Part shown: positions 33,780-41,881 of the stretch, one piece after another
How the letters are laid out: each line of letters begins with the position of its first letter
Numbering within the stretch: the first letter of the stretch is position 1
From: CAYRKQ01 sp964424985
GTDB taxonomy: Bacteria; Patescibacteriota; Saccharimonadia; Saccharimonadales; UBA7683
Assembly (NCBI GenBank): GCA_964424985.1
Contig: CAYRKQ010000001.1
Coordinates: 1-64,000 of the forward strand
Reading direction: 5' to 3'
DNA: 64,000 bases
The notes under the pieces: generated by a model
What the model was told of the DNA's origin: nothing
The model's database searches: none
Seen by the model: the letters and a program-made list of their open reading frames with translations, nothing else
Position numbers and translations under genes: made by a program

Positions 33780-35048
33780 CTAATTATTCCTCGCTTGAAG
33801 TGATGAAATAAACCTTCCGTAGAACTTGGCGGATTCTCTTGGTTTGCGCTGCTGGGTTTTATAGTTCACTTCGATTAAACCAAAGCGAGGCCAAAAACCG
33901 TCGGCCCATTCAAAGTTGTCGAGGAGGCTCCAGTGGATGTAGCCGAGCATCTTCGCGCCGTTTTTCATGGCACCGTTCATTGCTTTAATGTTTTCACTAA
34001 TCCACCATTCTCGGTACTGATCATTTCTATCTGCTACGCCGGTTTCAGTTACCATAATGGGCAATTTATATTTTTTATAGAGCTGCTCAACAAGTGGCTG
34101 CAGTTTCGCCGGCTGCATATCCCAGCCAAGATCATTGCGCTTCTTGTTGGGGTTATGCACCTTGGTACCATGCAGTTCCCAGGCCAGATAATAATTAAGC
34201 CCCAGAAAATCTTGCTTTTTCTTCACTCGGTTAATAAACCACTCATTGGCAAAATGGTGTGCAACTTTAGCACTCAGTCGCGAAATAAGCGAACTATCGC
34301 CAGCGTAGAAGTAAGCACAATTATGCGCCAAGCCAACTTTTGCCTGAGGGTAAGCGTTTTTAATAAGCCTGTATACTCGCCGGTGGGCAACTGCCAAGTT
34401 ATACAACACATGAACCATTTTTACATGAGATTCACCCTGTGGCGGCCACTTACCCTCGCCGTAGCTCCAGCCCACGTACGTTCCTGGCTCGTTTATCGTC
34501 AGGAGGTAGCCTTCAAACAACTCAGGTGCGTGTTCACACAAAAACGAAACGTAACGAGTGAAGTACTTAATGTTAGCTCGCTTTTCAAAACCGCCTTTTT
34601 TGGCAAACCAGACGGGCAGCGTCCAATGCCATAACGTAATGACTGGTTGTATCCCTTGCTCTTTAAGCTTTTTAAAATAAGTTCGGTAGTGCTCAAGCGC
34701 TTGTTGATCAAACTTCCCCTCTTGCGGCTCAATGCGCGACCATTCTATGCCAGAACGAAGAGTGTCTAATTTTAACTGTTTGGCGAGCGCAAAATCATGT
34801 TCGTAGCGGTTGAAGTGATCGGCTGCACGACCAGAGATATAGCTTGCCGGATCCTCAGCTTCTTTTTGGACATCCTTCCAAATTGGCAGATGCCCATGTT
34901 GATACGAGGCCTGCGCCGCTCGCACCCGCGCCGTCTCGAGCTCCCACACACTCCACTGATTATGATTCCCGCCTTCAACTTGGTGCGCAGAAACACTCGC
35001 CCCCCACAAGAACTTCTTGTCAAAATGATATTTTTTACCCTCATTCAT
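33780..35048 (-). CDS. Glycoside hydrolase family 1 (beta-glucosidase-like)
   Basis: 422 residues, cytoplasmic. GH1 motifs: FLWGASVSAHQVEGG at the start, acid/base Glu in LLTINEPG and nucleophile Glu in IMVTETGVADRNDQYR, plus LGYIHWSLLDNFEWADGFWPRFGL near the end. It cleaves beta-glycosides, perhaps phosphorylated or host/plant-derived sugars. Start ATG 35048 is taken because a micro-ORF ends 4 nt before it; the GTG at 35051 is in frame but lies inside the repeat arm. No PTS or transporter adjoins. Confidence 0.92.
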   Translation of the reverse strand: MNEGKKYHFDKKFLWGASVSAHQVEGGNHNQWSVWELETARVRAAQASYQHGHLPIWKDVQKEAEDPASYISGRAADHFNRYEHDFALAKQLKLDTLRSGIEWSRIEPQEGKFDQQALEHYRTYFKKLKEQGIQPVITLWHWTLPVWFAKKGGFEKRANIKYFTRYVSFLCEHAPELFEGYLLTINEPGTYVGWSYGEGKWPPQGESHVKMVHVLYNLAVAHRRVYRLIKNAYPQAKVGLAHNCAYFYAGDSSLISRLSAKVAHHFANEWFINRVKKKQDFLGLNYYLAWELHGTKVHNPNKKRNDLGWDMQPAKLQPLVEQLYKKYKLPIMVTETGVADRNDQYREWWISENIKAMNGAMKNGAKMLGYIHWSLLDNFEWADGFWPRFGLIEVNYKTQQRKPRESAKFYGRFISSLQARNN

Positions 35049-35124
35049 CACGTTAGAAATCTACTCTTTTAATAATAGTTTGAATAAGTAAGTCAGTCTC
35101 GTAGCGCAAAGAATTTCTAACGTG
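35049..35124. repeat. Inverted repeat GTTAGAAAT/ATTTCTAAC abutting the GH1 start codon
   Basis: Perfect 12-bp arms CACGTTAGAAAT (35049-35060) and ATTTCTAACGTG (35113-35124) around 52 bp. On the message, one arm lies next to the ATG. The same core arms occur before the response regulator at 57123. In the micro-ORF the arms encode VRN and DF-stop. Confidence 0.75.
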
Positions 35125-35130
35125 AATCAT
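35053..35130 (-). CDS. Leaderless micro-ORF (25 aa) ahead of the GH1 gene
   Basis: ATG 35130, stop TAA 35053-35055, then 4 nt to the GH1 ATG at 35048. A -10 box TACAAT (35143-35138) lies 7 nt before the ATG, so translation would start at the mRNA 5' end. The peptide begins MIHVRNSLRYE and ends IIKRVDF. A second micro-ORF with the same layout, the same 7-nt and 4-nt spacings and the same VRN...DF-stop ends lies at 57128-57193. Confidence 0.6.
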   Translation of the reverse strand: MIHVRNSLRYETDLLIQTIIKRVDF

Positions 35131-35143
35131 TACCACTATTGTA

Positions 35144-36811
35144 CTACAAGAGGTGCTTGAGTTCTTCTCGATCAGCTTTGGAAAGCTTAATATTTCGTTT
35201 ATCTAGAAAATCATCTAGCTGAGCTGCTTTCCCGGCTTCTGGTACGGTCACAATGCCCAGTTTTTCGCTGATCATTTTTAAGATGTCGTCGCCATAGTTA
35301 TCGACAAATTTTGCACCAATACCATTCACGCCAAGCAGTTGCCTGGTGGTAGTTGGCTGCGTTCGGGCAATCGCCTCCAAAGCTTTATTGTGGGCAATCA
35401 TGTAGGCTGGTAACTTTTTGGCCTGTGCCTGGCTGTAGCGCCAGGCTTTGAGCGATTCAAATAATTCCACTTGCTGCGTTGAGAGCTCGCTTTGATCTTC
35501 GCTGGTTCTCTTTTTAGGTTCTTCTGGAATGAAATCGTCGGTGCTGCCCGCCACGTCGGCCGAACGCTGTCGCAAATCTTGGTCAAGTTCATAAATAAGG
35601 GGGTGCAGCTCTAACGCCATACGGTTAATGCCCGAAAGATACAGGCCTTCCAGCGAGCGAACGCGCGAAAGTGCCACGTACCCCATGCCTGGGGTAAACG
35701 AACGGCTCAGATCAATTTCGGCACTATCCAGGCTCATCCCCTGACTTTTATGAATGGTGATGGCCCAGGCCAGGCGCAGCGGCAGCTGCGAAGCCTCGGC
35801 GCGTTGTTTGCCGTCTTCCTCCAGCGTCCAACTGTTTGGCTCCACCGCCACGCGGCGTTTACCGCCTTCCAGCTCAATAATTGGCAAATCATCTTTGAAG
35901 CCCACGACCCGCCCACGCGTTCCATTCACAAAGCCTTTGGTGAAATTATTGGCCACAAACATCACTTCAGCCCCTTCAGTAAGAATCAGTTCTTCCGGTG
36001 CTAAAATCCCCCGCGTTAATTGCTCAACCTTGGCCTGGGCACCTGACGTTCGCATCTGATAACGATGCTGTTCGCCCTCAAGCTCGCGTAACTTTTCTTG
36101 GTTAATCATGTCGACGTCAGCATTATGAGCGTAGAGTCGCGTGATCGTCATCTCGTCGGCCTGTTCGCCCAGTCGCTCCGCCAACAAGCCCTCGTGATAG
36201 TCTTCCAAGCTATTAGAGCGCATGGCCTCCAGCACCTCTAGTAACCCTCCACCCGTCTGCCGATGCTGCTCTAACAGATAGCAAATTGTAGGGTTGAGTT
36301 CTTGCCAGGCCAGCGAAAGATGCACAAAATCGTCAGCCTCCTGCTCACGACCTGCCGTGAGCGACGTCGAACGGTTTACAGGTGGTAACTGAAATAGATC
36401 TCCTACCAAAATGACTTGCAGTCCACCAAATGACTCCTCGCTCTCGCGCAACAACTTCGCGGCTTCGTTAATCATGTCTAACCGTTTACCGTGCAGCATC
36501 GAAACTTCATCAATCACCAAAACATCTGTTGTGTTGTAGCGTTTGATGAGTTTTTCATTCCCCCCAAGCCAGGTCAGATCCCGCGGTGAAAGCTCATCGC
36601 GAATACCCAGCCCCGACCACGAATGAATAGTGGTGCCCCCAATATGCGTGGCCGCAATCCCCGTGCTCGCCGTCACCGCTACCCGTTTACCCTTCTGTTC
36701 CGCCTGAGTAATAAATTGATTCAGCACATAGGTCTTGCCCGCCCCAGGTGAGCCAGTCAGAAAAACAGACTTGCCGTCCATCATTATCCTCAATGCTTGC
36801 GCTTGCCTCAT
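35144..36811 (-). CDS. PIF1-like ATP-dependent DNA helicase with HRDC-type domain
   Basis: Superfamily 1B helicase, 555 residues. Walker A GSPGAGKTYV (20-29), ASTGIAATHIGGTTIHSWSGLG (PIF1-type motif), Walker B VLVIDEVSMLHG, ILVGDLFQLPPV, and late motif RLAWAITIHKSQGMSLDSAEIDL with GYVALSRVRS. The C-terminus (about 460-520: LKAWRYSQAQAKKLPAYMIAHNKALEAIARTQPTTTRQLLGVNGIG) matches an HRDC nucleic-acid-binding domain. Likely resolves G4 or R-loops or aids recombination. Divergent from the gene at 36884. Confidence 0.93.
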   Translation of the reverse strand: MRQAQALRIMMDGKSVFLTGSPGAGKTYVLNQFITQAEQKGKRVAVTASTGIAATHIGGTTIHSWSGLGIRDELSPRDLTWLGGNEKLIKRYNTTDVLVIDEVSMLHGKRLDMINEAAKLLRESEESFGGLQVILVGDLFQLPPVNRSTSLTAGREQEADDFVHLSLAWQELNPTICYLLEQHRQTGGGLLEVLEAMRSNSLEDYHEGLLAERLGEQADEMTITRLYAHNADVDMINQEKLRELEGEQHRYQMRTSGAQAKVEQLTRGILAPEELILTEGAEVMFVANNFTKGFVNGTRGRVVGFKDDLPIIELEGGKRRVAVEPNSWTLEEDGKQRAEASQLPLRLAWAITIHKSQGMSLDSAEIDLSRSFTPGMGYVALSRVRSLEGLYLSGINRMALELHPLIYELDQDLRQRSADVAGSTDDFIPEEPKKRTSEDQSELSTQQVELFESLKAWRYSQAQAKKLPAYMIAHNKALEAIARTQPTTTRQLLGVNGIGAKFVDNYGDDILKMISEKLGIVTVPEAGKAAQLDDFLDKRNIKLSKADREELKHLL

Positions 36812-36883
36812 TCACCAAGTATAGCAGCCATACATAGCGCTCGGTACTTTTACTACTGTCAATTATTGTGTTATAATACTCTA

Positions 36884-37951
36884 ATGAACACTACAACACC
36901 GCTCGTGGAGACCGTGCGAGAACTTAGCCCTGATTTCGAAAGACTAAATGATCAGAACATTCAACTGATTATTGCAAATACCGCTTCTGAAACAAAGTGT
37001 CTTACGCTTGGCATGGTTCATCGTCAAGCTGTAGCCGACAGCACAAGTCTGCGTGAAGACTTTGAACGTACCTACAATGCAAGCACCGTCGACTATGTGC
37101 CGTCGTTTTCGGGATCCTACTATTCCGAAATTTGTAAACAGCAGGCCAGGCATGGAGTAGTACTCCTATCGAAAGGAGATCGCCAAGCCGGCATAACAAA
37201 CAAGTACACACTATCTTCGTTAGGTGAAGAACTTGCACTACCGTGGGCAGGTAATCTGCTCGATTGGACACTGCGACACGGAATTAACTTGAAGGATTTT
37301 TGGGGAGAGCCAAGGGTTCTTAAAAAAGATGAAACCTCCGGAACGCTTGTATTATTTGCACTGTTTGCAAAACTAAGAAGTAGCAATGAGCCCACCTCAC
37401 GTGAATCATTAGTGAGCGTACTGCAGGAGTGTTTTAATACGAGCAGTAGAGCAGATCTGGTGGGACGCGAAATTAAGAAATTATCCAGCCACCCCTTTAT
37501 TGATACTAGCAACGGTAATTTTGCAATTAAAGAACAGCATCAAGAGGCAACTGACGAGTTCTTCACTCTCCTTGATGGCATGAGTAAGCTTGATCCACAG
37601 TTTCTAGAAGACGGGAAAGCCAACATGGCACTTATTCTTGCAGATCCTACCTACGCAACCATGTTAGTTCGAAGAGTCGAGGCCAGCACTGCAAAAACAC
37701 CAGACACGCGGCGTGACTATAGTCGCCTTGCTCAGCCCCTTCTTAGACATATCGAAGATGCAGGAGGCTCAATCACAATGAACAATTTAGATAGTTCTCT
37801 TTTTCCCAAACTGAGTGAAGATGAGCTTCGTAGATTTCGTAGAATAATTCGAGAAGGTAGGCTGCCTGGAATATCTTTGGTCACCGTCGGTCAGCCAAGA
37901 AGCAAAAATGATACGAGCCACATATTACTGATCCCTACTCCCGGTCATTAG
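36884..37951 (+). CDS. Unknown soluble protein, possibly winged-helix
   Basis: 355 residues, not recognised. No signal peptide or membrane part. The first half contains alternating helices and GITNKYTLSSLGEELALPWAG, which looks like the wing of an HTH domain (xKYxLTxxG); a second such part may be IRHIEDAGGSITMNNLDSSLFPKLSEDELRRF. So a transcription-factor-like protein with two winged modules is possible. TATAAT at 36872-36877 lies 6 nt before the ATG: leaderless. Confidence 0.6.
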   Translation: MNTTTPLVETVRELSPDFERLNDQNIQLIIANTASETKCLTLGMVHRQAVADSTSLREDFERTYNASTVDYVPSFSGSYYSEICKQQARHGVVLLSKGDRQAGITNKYTLSSLGEELALPWAGNLLDWTLRHGINLKDFWGEPRVLKKDETSGTLVLFALFAKLRSSNEPTSRESLVSVLQECFNTSSRADLVGREIKKLSSHPFIDTSNGNFAIKEQHQEATDEFFTLLDGMSKLDPQFLEDGKANMALILADPTYATMLVRRVEASTAKTPDTRRDYSRLAQPLLRHIEDAGGSITMNNLDSSLFPKLSEDELRRFRRIIREGRLPGISLVTVGQPRSKNDTSHILLIPTPGH

Positions 37952-37962
37952 TATTAAAAGAC

Positions 37963-38400
37963 TTATTCAGTAACAACCAGGGTGCCGGTTTTACTAGCGT
38001 CAATATGGTCGTGGTAGCCAAAAGTGCCAGTCTCGTCAGCCGTGAATGTGGCCGAGGCACCGGCTGCCAGCACTGGTAAATTCATACCTTGGTTAATGGT
38101 ATGCGTGGGGTGGTCGTCGGAAGAAAACTGTACTGACATTGATGAATTGTTCTTCACCGTCACCACCGTCCCCTTCTTAACCGTCAATGTACCTGGGCTA
38201 AAGCCGTCGTTGGTAAAGGTGATGGCTACCACCTGTTGTTCGTTTGTTTCTGCACTAGACTCGCTTGCCGCTGGCGCCTCTTCTGTTTGGGGTGTACCGA
38301 CTTCCGGAGCTTCGGCGTTATCACCACCAAACACCATCATCCCCACGACCACTGCCGCAACCATGGCTATCGCTAAAATCAACACAACTTTTTTACTCAT
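37963..38400 (-). CDS. Membrane-anchored cupredoxin-like protein
   Basis: 145 residues: hydrophobic anchor or signal (KKVVLILAIAMVAAVVVGMMVFGG), Glu/Ala/Ser linker, then a cupredoxin beta-sandwich (VVAITFTNDGFSPGTLTVKKGTVVTVKN ... DDHPTHTIN ... ETGTFGYHDHIDASKTGTLVV). The usual blue-copper ligands are His...Cys-x-x-His...Met, but here the loop reads YHDHIDASKTG with no Cys or Met. Three histidines remain, so it may bind copper in another geometry. It overlaps the ferric-reductase-like gene upstream by ATGA and is cotranscribed with it. Confidence 0.88.
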   Translation of the reverse strand: MSKKVVLILAIAMVAAVVVGMMVFGGDNAEAPEVGTPQTEEAPAASESSAETNEQQVVAITFTNDGFSPGTLTVKKGTVVTVKNNSSMSVQFSSDDHPTHTINQGMNLPVLAAGASATFTADETGTFGYHDHIDASKTGTLVVTE

Positions 38401-39035
38401 CTTCTTACCTCCTTAGCTATTTTGTTATCGTACCAATAATTATAGAAAATTGCTGTGACTAAACTCACACCGTAGAAATACCACACCGTACGGTACCAAC
38501 CGCCTGCAAGTTCACGGCCGAGCGTCAGCCCATGGTAGAAAATAAACAGCATCGCTACAATTTGAGCATATTCGACATATTTCCACCACTGTTTCTTACC
38601 GAATCTATATTTCAGTTCAAAGGCCAAAAAAATCATGAGACTGACGGTGCCAAGCATCAATGCCCCTTTCATAGCCGGAAGTGCGTACACTGTTACATAG
38701 CTATTTGGCGGCAGCCCAAAGCCATCACGCCATAGTTGAAAAATGAGCAACCCGGGATGCAGTAAAATGAGCGCCAACACAACCACACTGGTGACTTTGT
38801 AAAATGTCTTGTTCACCGCCGCCTCAACCCGATAGTAGCGCCGCAGCGAACCCGCTACGTAGTGACTCCACATTAAACTAAACGCCAACAGAGCAAGCAG
38901 CGGGAAAAGTATATAGAGCGTAACTCTCGGTGCTGGAAATCGCTCCCCCATCCATACGGCAATCGCCAACACAGTTACAAACGCAGCGAGCCCCCAAGAA
39001 CAAATCCGTACTTTTTGGTCTGCCTTCACTTGCAA
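38397..39035 (-). CDS. Ferric reductase-like transmembrane protein
   Basis: 212 residues, about six membrane segments. Histidines at helix ends (MWSHYVAG, LILLHPGLL, IFYHGLTLG) suit heme b binding as in ferric reductase/cytochrome b561-type proteins (MsrQ, NOX core). No flavin or NAD domain is attached, so electrons must come from or go to a partner; the downstream cupredoxin is the obvious candidate. It starts right after the DUF1761 stop and overlaps the cupredoxin start by 4 nt. Confidence 0.82.
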   Translation of the reverse strand: MQVKADQKVRICSWGLAAFVTVLAIAVWMGERFPAPRVTLYILFPLLALLAFSLMWSHYVAGSLRRYYRVEAAVNKTFYKVTSVVVLALILLHPGLLIFQLWRDGFGLPPNSYVTVYALPAMKGALMLGTVSLMIFLAFELKYRFGKKQWWKYVEYAQIVAMLFIFYHGLTLGRELAGGWYRTVWYFYGVSLVTAIFYNYWYDNKIAKEVRR

Positions 39036-39464
39036 TTACGCCCCCATAAGTCCAATTATCAGCCCCATTGCCATCAGCGTGACAAGTTCGTGCAGAATAT
39101 TAAGCAGCGTCAACTTTTTGCGTCGTCCTTCAAACGAATCATGTGTGATGAAACGAGCGGCCGTAAAACCCAGCCATGCCCAAAAAGCGGTGATTAAACT
39201 GGTTGCCAAAAAGCTGTATTCTTGTTGATAAAACTGATAGGCCAAAAAGCTAAAATGCGCCAGCACATACGCCGTTACAAAACTAGTCACGATGGCGATA
39301 ATAATCGGTTTAAAACCATTCTTTTTCATCTGTTTTGGATCTAGTTTCGCCAGTTTGATCCATGCATTCCCAAACACCGCAGGCGTATACCACACCGAAC
39401 CAACCACCATACTAGAAAGCGTCGCCAGCGCAACGGCTAAAAAGTTAATTTCTACGCTCATCAC
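39036..39464 (-). CDS. DUF1761 membrane protein
   Basis: 142 residues with four membrane segments. The N-terminal motif (INFLAVALATLSSMVVGSVWYTPAVFGNAWIKL) and the central FKPIIIAIVTSFVTAYVLAHF block match DUF1761. Function unknown. It is first in a three-gene operon with the ferric-reductase-like and cupredoxin genes, stop and next start being adjacent, so a role near that redox pair is possible. AGGAGG lies before the start. Confidence 0.82.
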   Translation of the reverse strand: MMSVEINFLAVALATLSSMVVGSVWYTPAVFGNAWIKLAKLDPKQMKKNGFKPIIIAIVTSFVTAYVLAHFSFLAYQFYQQEYSFLATSLITAFWAWLGFTAARFITHDSFEGRRKKLTLLNILHELVTLMAMGLIIGLMGA

Positions 39465-39510
39465 CCCTCCTTTTATATACTTCGGTTATACTCCCTCAAA
39501 GCGCTTTTGT

Positions 39511-40095
39511 CTAGATAGTCCGCCTACGGCGAATAACTAGCATTATCACGAACGCACCGTTTGCAATCACTAATGAGAGCGGATACAGAACCGTCACAAC
39601 CGAGTAGTTACTAAGCGCAATAATTGCTATGACAAATTTAATTGCAGAAAGCAAGAAGGTAATGAGCGTTTCTTCGTATGGTTTATAATATGCCTTTCGA
39701 AATGTTGGTGCAAAGCCAAGCGCGTCTATGAGGGTAACCAAAATCACTGAAATAAGCGGGTCGTCCATAATCAGCCAAGGTACCATTGCAAACAATGCCG
39801 CTCCAAGAAACAGCCAATCAAGTTTAGTTATATTCTTTTCACCCTTTTTGAGTGCAGCAAGGAATATAAAAAACGAGATGAAAGCCGTGAAACCAGTCAC
39901 CCATGCACCAGCTCCGGCATCATCTGAAACTTGGGCAAGAAATCCAATTGCCGTCAGCAGAAACCACACTAGCCAACTAAAGGCATGTGGCTTAGTTTTT
40001 CCCGCAAAGATATCTCTGAAATACGGTATATAACTATAGAGCGCCATCAGGGTTGCGACAGCTCCTAGAATTATCTTTATTTCAGAACTAATCAC
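39511..40095 (-). CDS. Multi-pass membrane protein, PQ-loop/SemiSWEET-like
   Basis: 194 residues with six to seven membrane segments. The first third (LMALYSYIPYFRDIFAGKTKPHAFSWLVW) resembles the PQ-loop/SemiSWEET pattern, a P-x-x-x-x-x-x-x-K-x-x-x-A-F-S-W block; a second half repeats a related block (DALGFAPTFRKAYYKPYEETL). It could be an internally duplicated small transporter. It shares ATGA with the upstream small gene. Confidence 0.65.
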   Translation of the reverse strand: MISSEIKIILGAVATLMALYSYIPYFRDIFAGKTKPHAFSWLVWFLLTAIGFLAQVSDDAGAGAWVTGFTAFISFFIFLAALKKGEKNITKLDWLFLGAALFAMVPWLIMDDPLISVILVTLIDALGFAPTFRKAYYKPYEETLITFLLSAIKFVIAIIALSNYSVVTVLYPLSLVIANGAFVIMLVIRRRRTI

Positions 40096-40310
40096 GATTT
40101 TATTTTATGATCAATATTGTTTTGATCTTTGCTGAAGATAAATAGATACGCAATTGGCAAGATGCCAAAAGTGTTTACAAAAAGCAGCACTACAAACCAG
40201 GCTTTATCACTTCTCTGAGCTGCGCGCCACAGGGCCCACCCCTTCCAGCCAATTTCCCAAAATGCGGCCAGTAATACTCCCCACCAATACTGATTCAAAA
40301 ATTCTTCCAT
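40092..40310 (-). CDS. Small DUF5652-like membrane protein
   Basis: 72 residues with two membrane segments (YWWGVLLAAFWEIGWKGWALWRAA and WFVVLLFVNTFGILPIAYLFIF). The pattern W-E-x-x-W-K-x-x-A-L-W-x-A and the L-x-x-N-T-x-G-I-L-P-I-x-Y-L-F match small proteins common in CPR genomes. Overlaps the PQ-loop-like gene by ATGA. Function unknown. Confidence 0.75.
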   Translation of the reverse strand: MEEFLNQYWWGVLLAAFWEIGWKGWALWRAAQRSDKAWFVVLLFVNTFGILPIAYLFIFSKDQNNIDHKIKS

Positions 40311-40342
40311 ATCTACTCCTTTACTACCAGTATTGTAGCAAA

Positions 40343-40726
40343 CTATTGCACTTTACTATGACACTCCAGCCACTTTGCAATTTCCGCAACCTCAAGGTGC
40401 TCCACCGCCACCTGCACAGCAAAATCTTCAAGTTCTTTTGGCGTAGCGTTGAGCCTGACATCATTCGCCATTAAAAATACTGCGGCTACAGTTGTGCCGG
40501 TACGTTTATTACCGTCCGCAAAGGGATGATCCCCTATAATATTGCGCATATACACCGCCGCCTTTTCAAGTAAACCTGGGTATTGCTCGACTCCAAATGC
40601 TTCCTGTCTTGGCACTACTACCACGGATTTAAGACGGTCCTCATCACGCACACCATGCGAGCCACCATATTTTTTAATCACCTCAAAGTGCAGCTTTAAT
40701 ATTTCCTCTAGCGTCAAGTACTGCAT
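40343..40726 (-). CDS. doc: Doc-type toxin (Fic fold)
   Basis: 127 residues. Catalytic motif HPFADGNKRTG (67-77) is intact. Doc kinases phosphorylate EF-Tu and stop translation; Fic relatives transfer AMP. The start (YLTLEEILKLHFEVIKKYGGSHGVRDEDRLKS) is the classic Doc/death-on-curing opening. It lies 4 bp after the AbrB-type gene, so the two form a toxin-antitoxin operon. Confidence 0.93.
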   Translation of the reverse strand: MQYLTLEEILKLHFEVIKKYGGSHGVRDEDRLKSVVVVPRQEAFGVEQYPGLLEKAAVYMRNIIGDHPFADGNKRTGTTVAAVFLMANDVRLNATPKELEDFAVQVAVEHLEVAEIAKWLECHSKVQ

Positions 40727-40730
40727 ACCA

Positions 40731-40940
40731 TTACCGATCTGCTAGATTTTTGAGAGTCTCACCATACTGAGCTTCAAACTCGGCATACACTTCCATTATG
40801 TCTTTTTTAGGCTTAATAGCTGGTCTATAGGAGTACTCTACTTCATCCCCAGCTCTTAGCCCCGCTCGTTTGAGTTCTTTGGCTGGAATAGTTATACCAG
40901 CACTGTCACCGATTTTGATAATTGTAGCTATGTTCTTCAT
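40731..40940 (-). CDS. AbrB/MazE-type antitoxin
   Basis: 69 residues. The N-terminal swapped-hairpin DNA-binding domain (ATIIKIGDSAGITIPAKELKRAGLRAGDEVEYSY) is followed by an acidic tail (DIMEVYAEFEAQYGETLKNL) that would neutralise the toxin downstream. Doc usually pairs with Phd; here the partner is of the AbrB type. It probably also represses its own promoter. Confidence 0.88.
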   Translation of the reverse strand: MKNIATIIKIGDSAGITIPAKELKRAGLRAGDEVEYSYRPAIKPKKDIMEVYAEFEAQYGETLKNLADR

Positions 40941-41052
40941 ACTACTTACGTTAGCATAGTTGTAATAAAATTACAATATTATTATAATACTTTTTGTTAT
41001 TCTGAACTTGATTTAGAATTCAAGGTTATATAGACATGTATACTTTTATAGT

Positions 41053-41307
41053 ATGGCGTTTAATCACTATGCAAAAATCAAGCGAATTTTAGATGAGCAG
41101 CCGCCTGGTTGGTATATTAGGCGAATTGATAAACCAACTTCAGCTCAAAACTTTAAAGGCGAAACCCGTCACTTCGACCACTACTACCGTATTTATTCAG
41201 TAAGCGGTGAACCAATCAAATACTGTAAATTCCAACAACTAGACCGCCTCGCCCAAATCCTAAAAACTGATGAATCTGCCCTGCCGATAATTACAGCAAA
41301 TCAATAA
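41053..41307 (+). CDS. Small unknown protein
   Basis: 84 residues, no family recognised. Rich in Tyr, Lys and Arg (MAFNHYAKIKRILDEQPPGWYIRRIDKP). TATACT (41039-41044) lies 8 nt before the ATG, supporting a leaderless start. The 3' end overlaps the converging hydrolase gene by 17 bp. Confidence 0.6.
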   Translation: MAFNHYAKIKRILDEQPPGWYIRRIDKPTSAQNFKGETRHFDHYYRIYSVSGEPIKYCKFQQLDRLAQILKTDESALPIITANQ

Positions 41308-41881
41308 TTGCCTGGGTATAAACTGGGTCACGCATACTGTGTGGACAGCTTGAAACTTCAATCAACTGAGAGTTTTTAATCATCTTAGCTATCAGCTTAT
41401 TGCGCCTCACTAAGTTGGGATACATGGCCTTTTCTTTTTCGCCATAGGTTACTGTTACAGGAATCTCTAGTTGATTGATTTTCTCCGCCCAGACCGCGGC
41501 GCTATACTGTCTCAGATCTTCTAATCGCTTCATACCAAAACGTAAACCACGATTATATGTTTTAACGTCTTTAAGATCTTCTTGAAAATATGGCGAAATT
41601 GAAGCGAGCACTAACCTCTCAGGCTTTAGCTCTGGTGCTGAAAATAACGCCACAAGCGCGCCAAATGAATTACCAACTACCACGTTGTATTGCCCTTTTT
41701 CTTTCTTATAGAGCTGTTTAAACTTTCCGACAAATTCTGAAACGGTCGTGAATCTCCAGCTAATATCAACCGCAATCACCCGATAGCCTTTTTCCTCTAA
41801 GCCATCACACAGTGGCCGAAATGCTTCATCAGCCGCCGTCCGTTTCGTATTAAAACCATTGATCAAAAACGCCGTTTTCAT
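41291..41881 (-). CDS. Alpha/beta hydrolase
   Basis: 196 residues. Nucleophile elbow GNSFG with S72, an early FLINGFNT oxyanion-type loop and a C-terminal His in SSCPHSMRDP. Substrate unknown. It shares ATGA with the C39-like gene just upstream, so the two are coupled. The first 125 bp of the gene also occur, diverged, as a fragment at 42619-42741. Confidence 0.85.
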   Translation of the reverse strand: MKTAFLINGFNTKRTAADEAFRPLCDGLEEKGYRVIAVDISWRFTTVSEFVGKFKQLYKKEKGQYNVVVGNSFGALVALFSAPELKPERLVLASISPYFQEDLKDVKTYNRGLRFGMKRLEDLRQYSAAVWAEKINQLEIPVTVTYGEKEKAMYPNLVRRNKLIAKMIKNSQLIEVSSCPHSMRDPVYTQAIIDLL

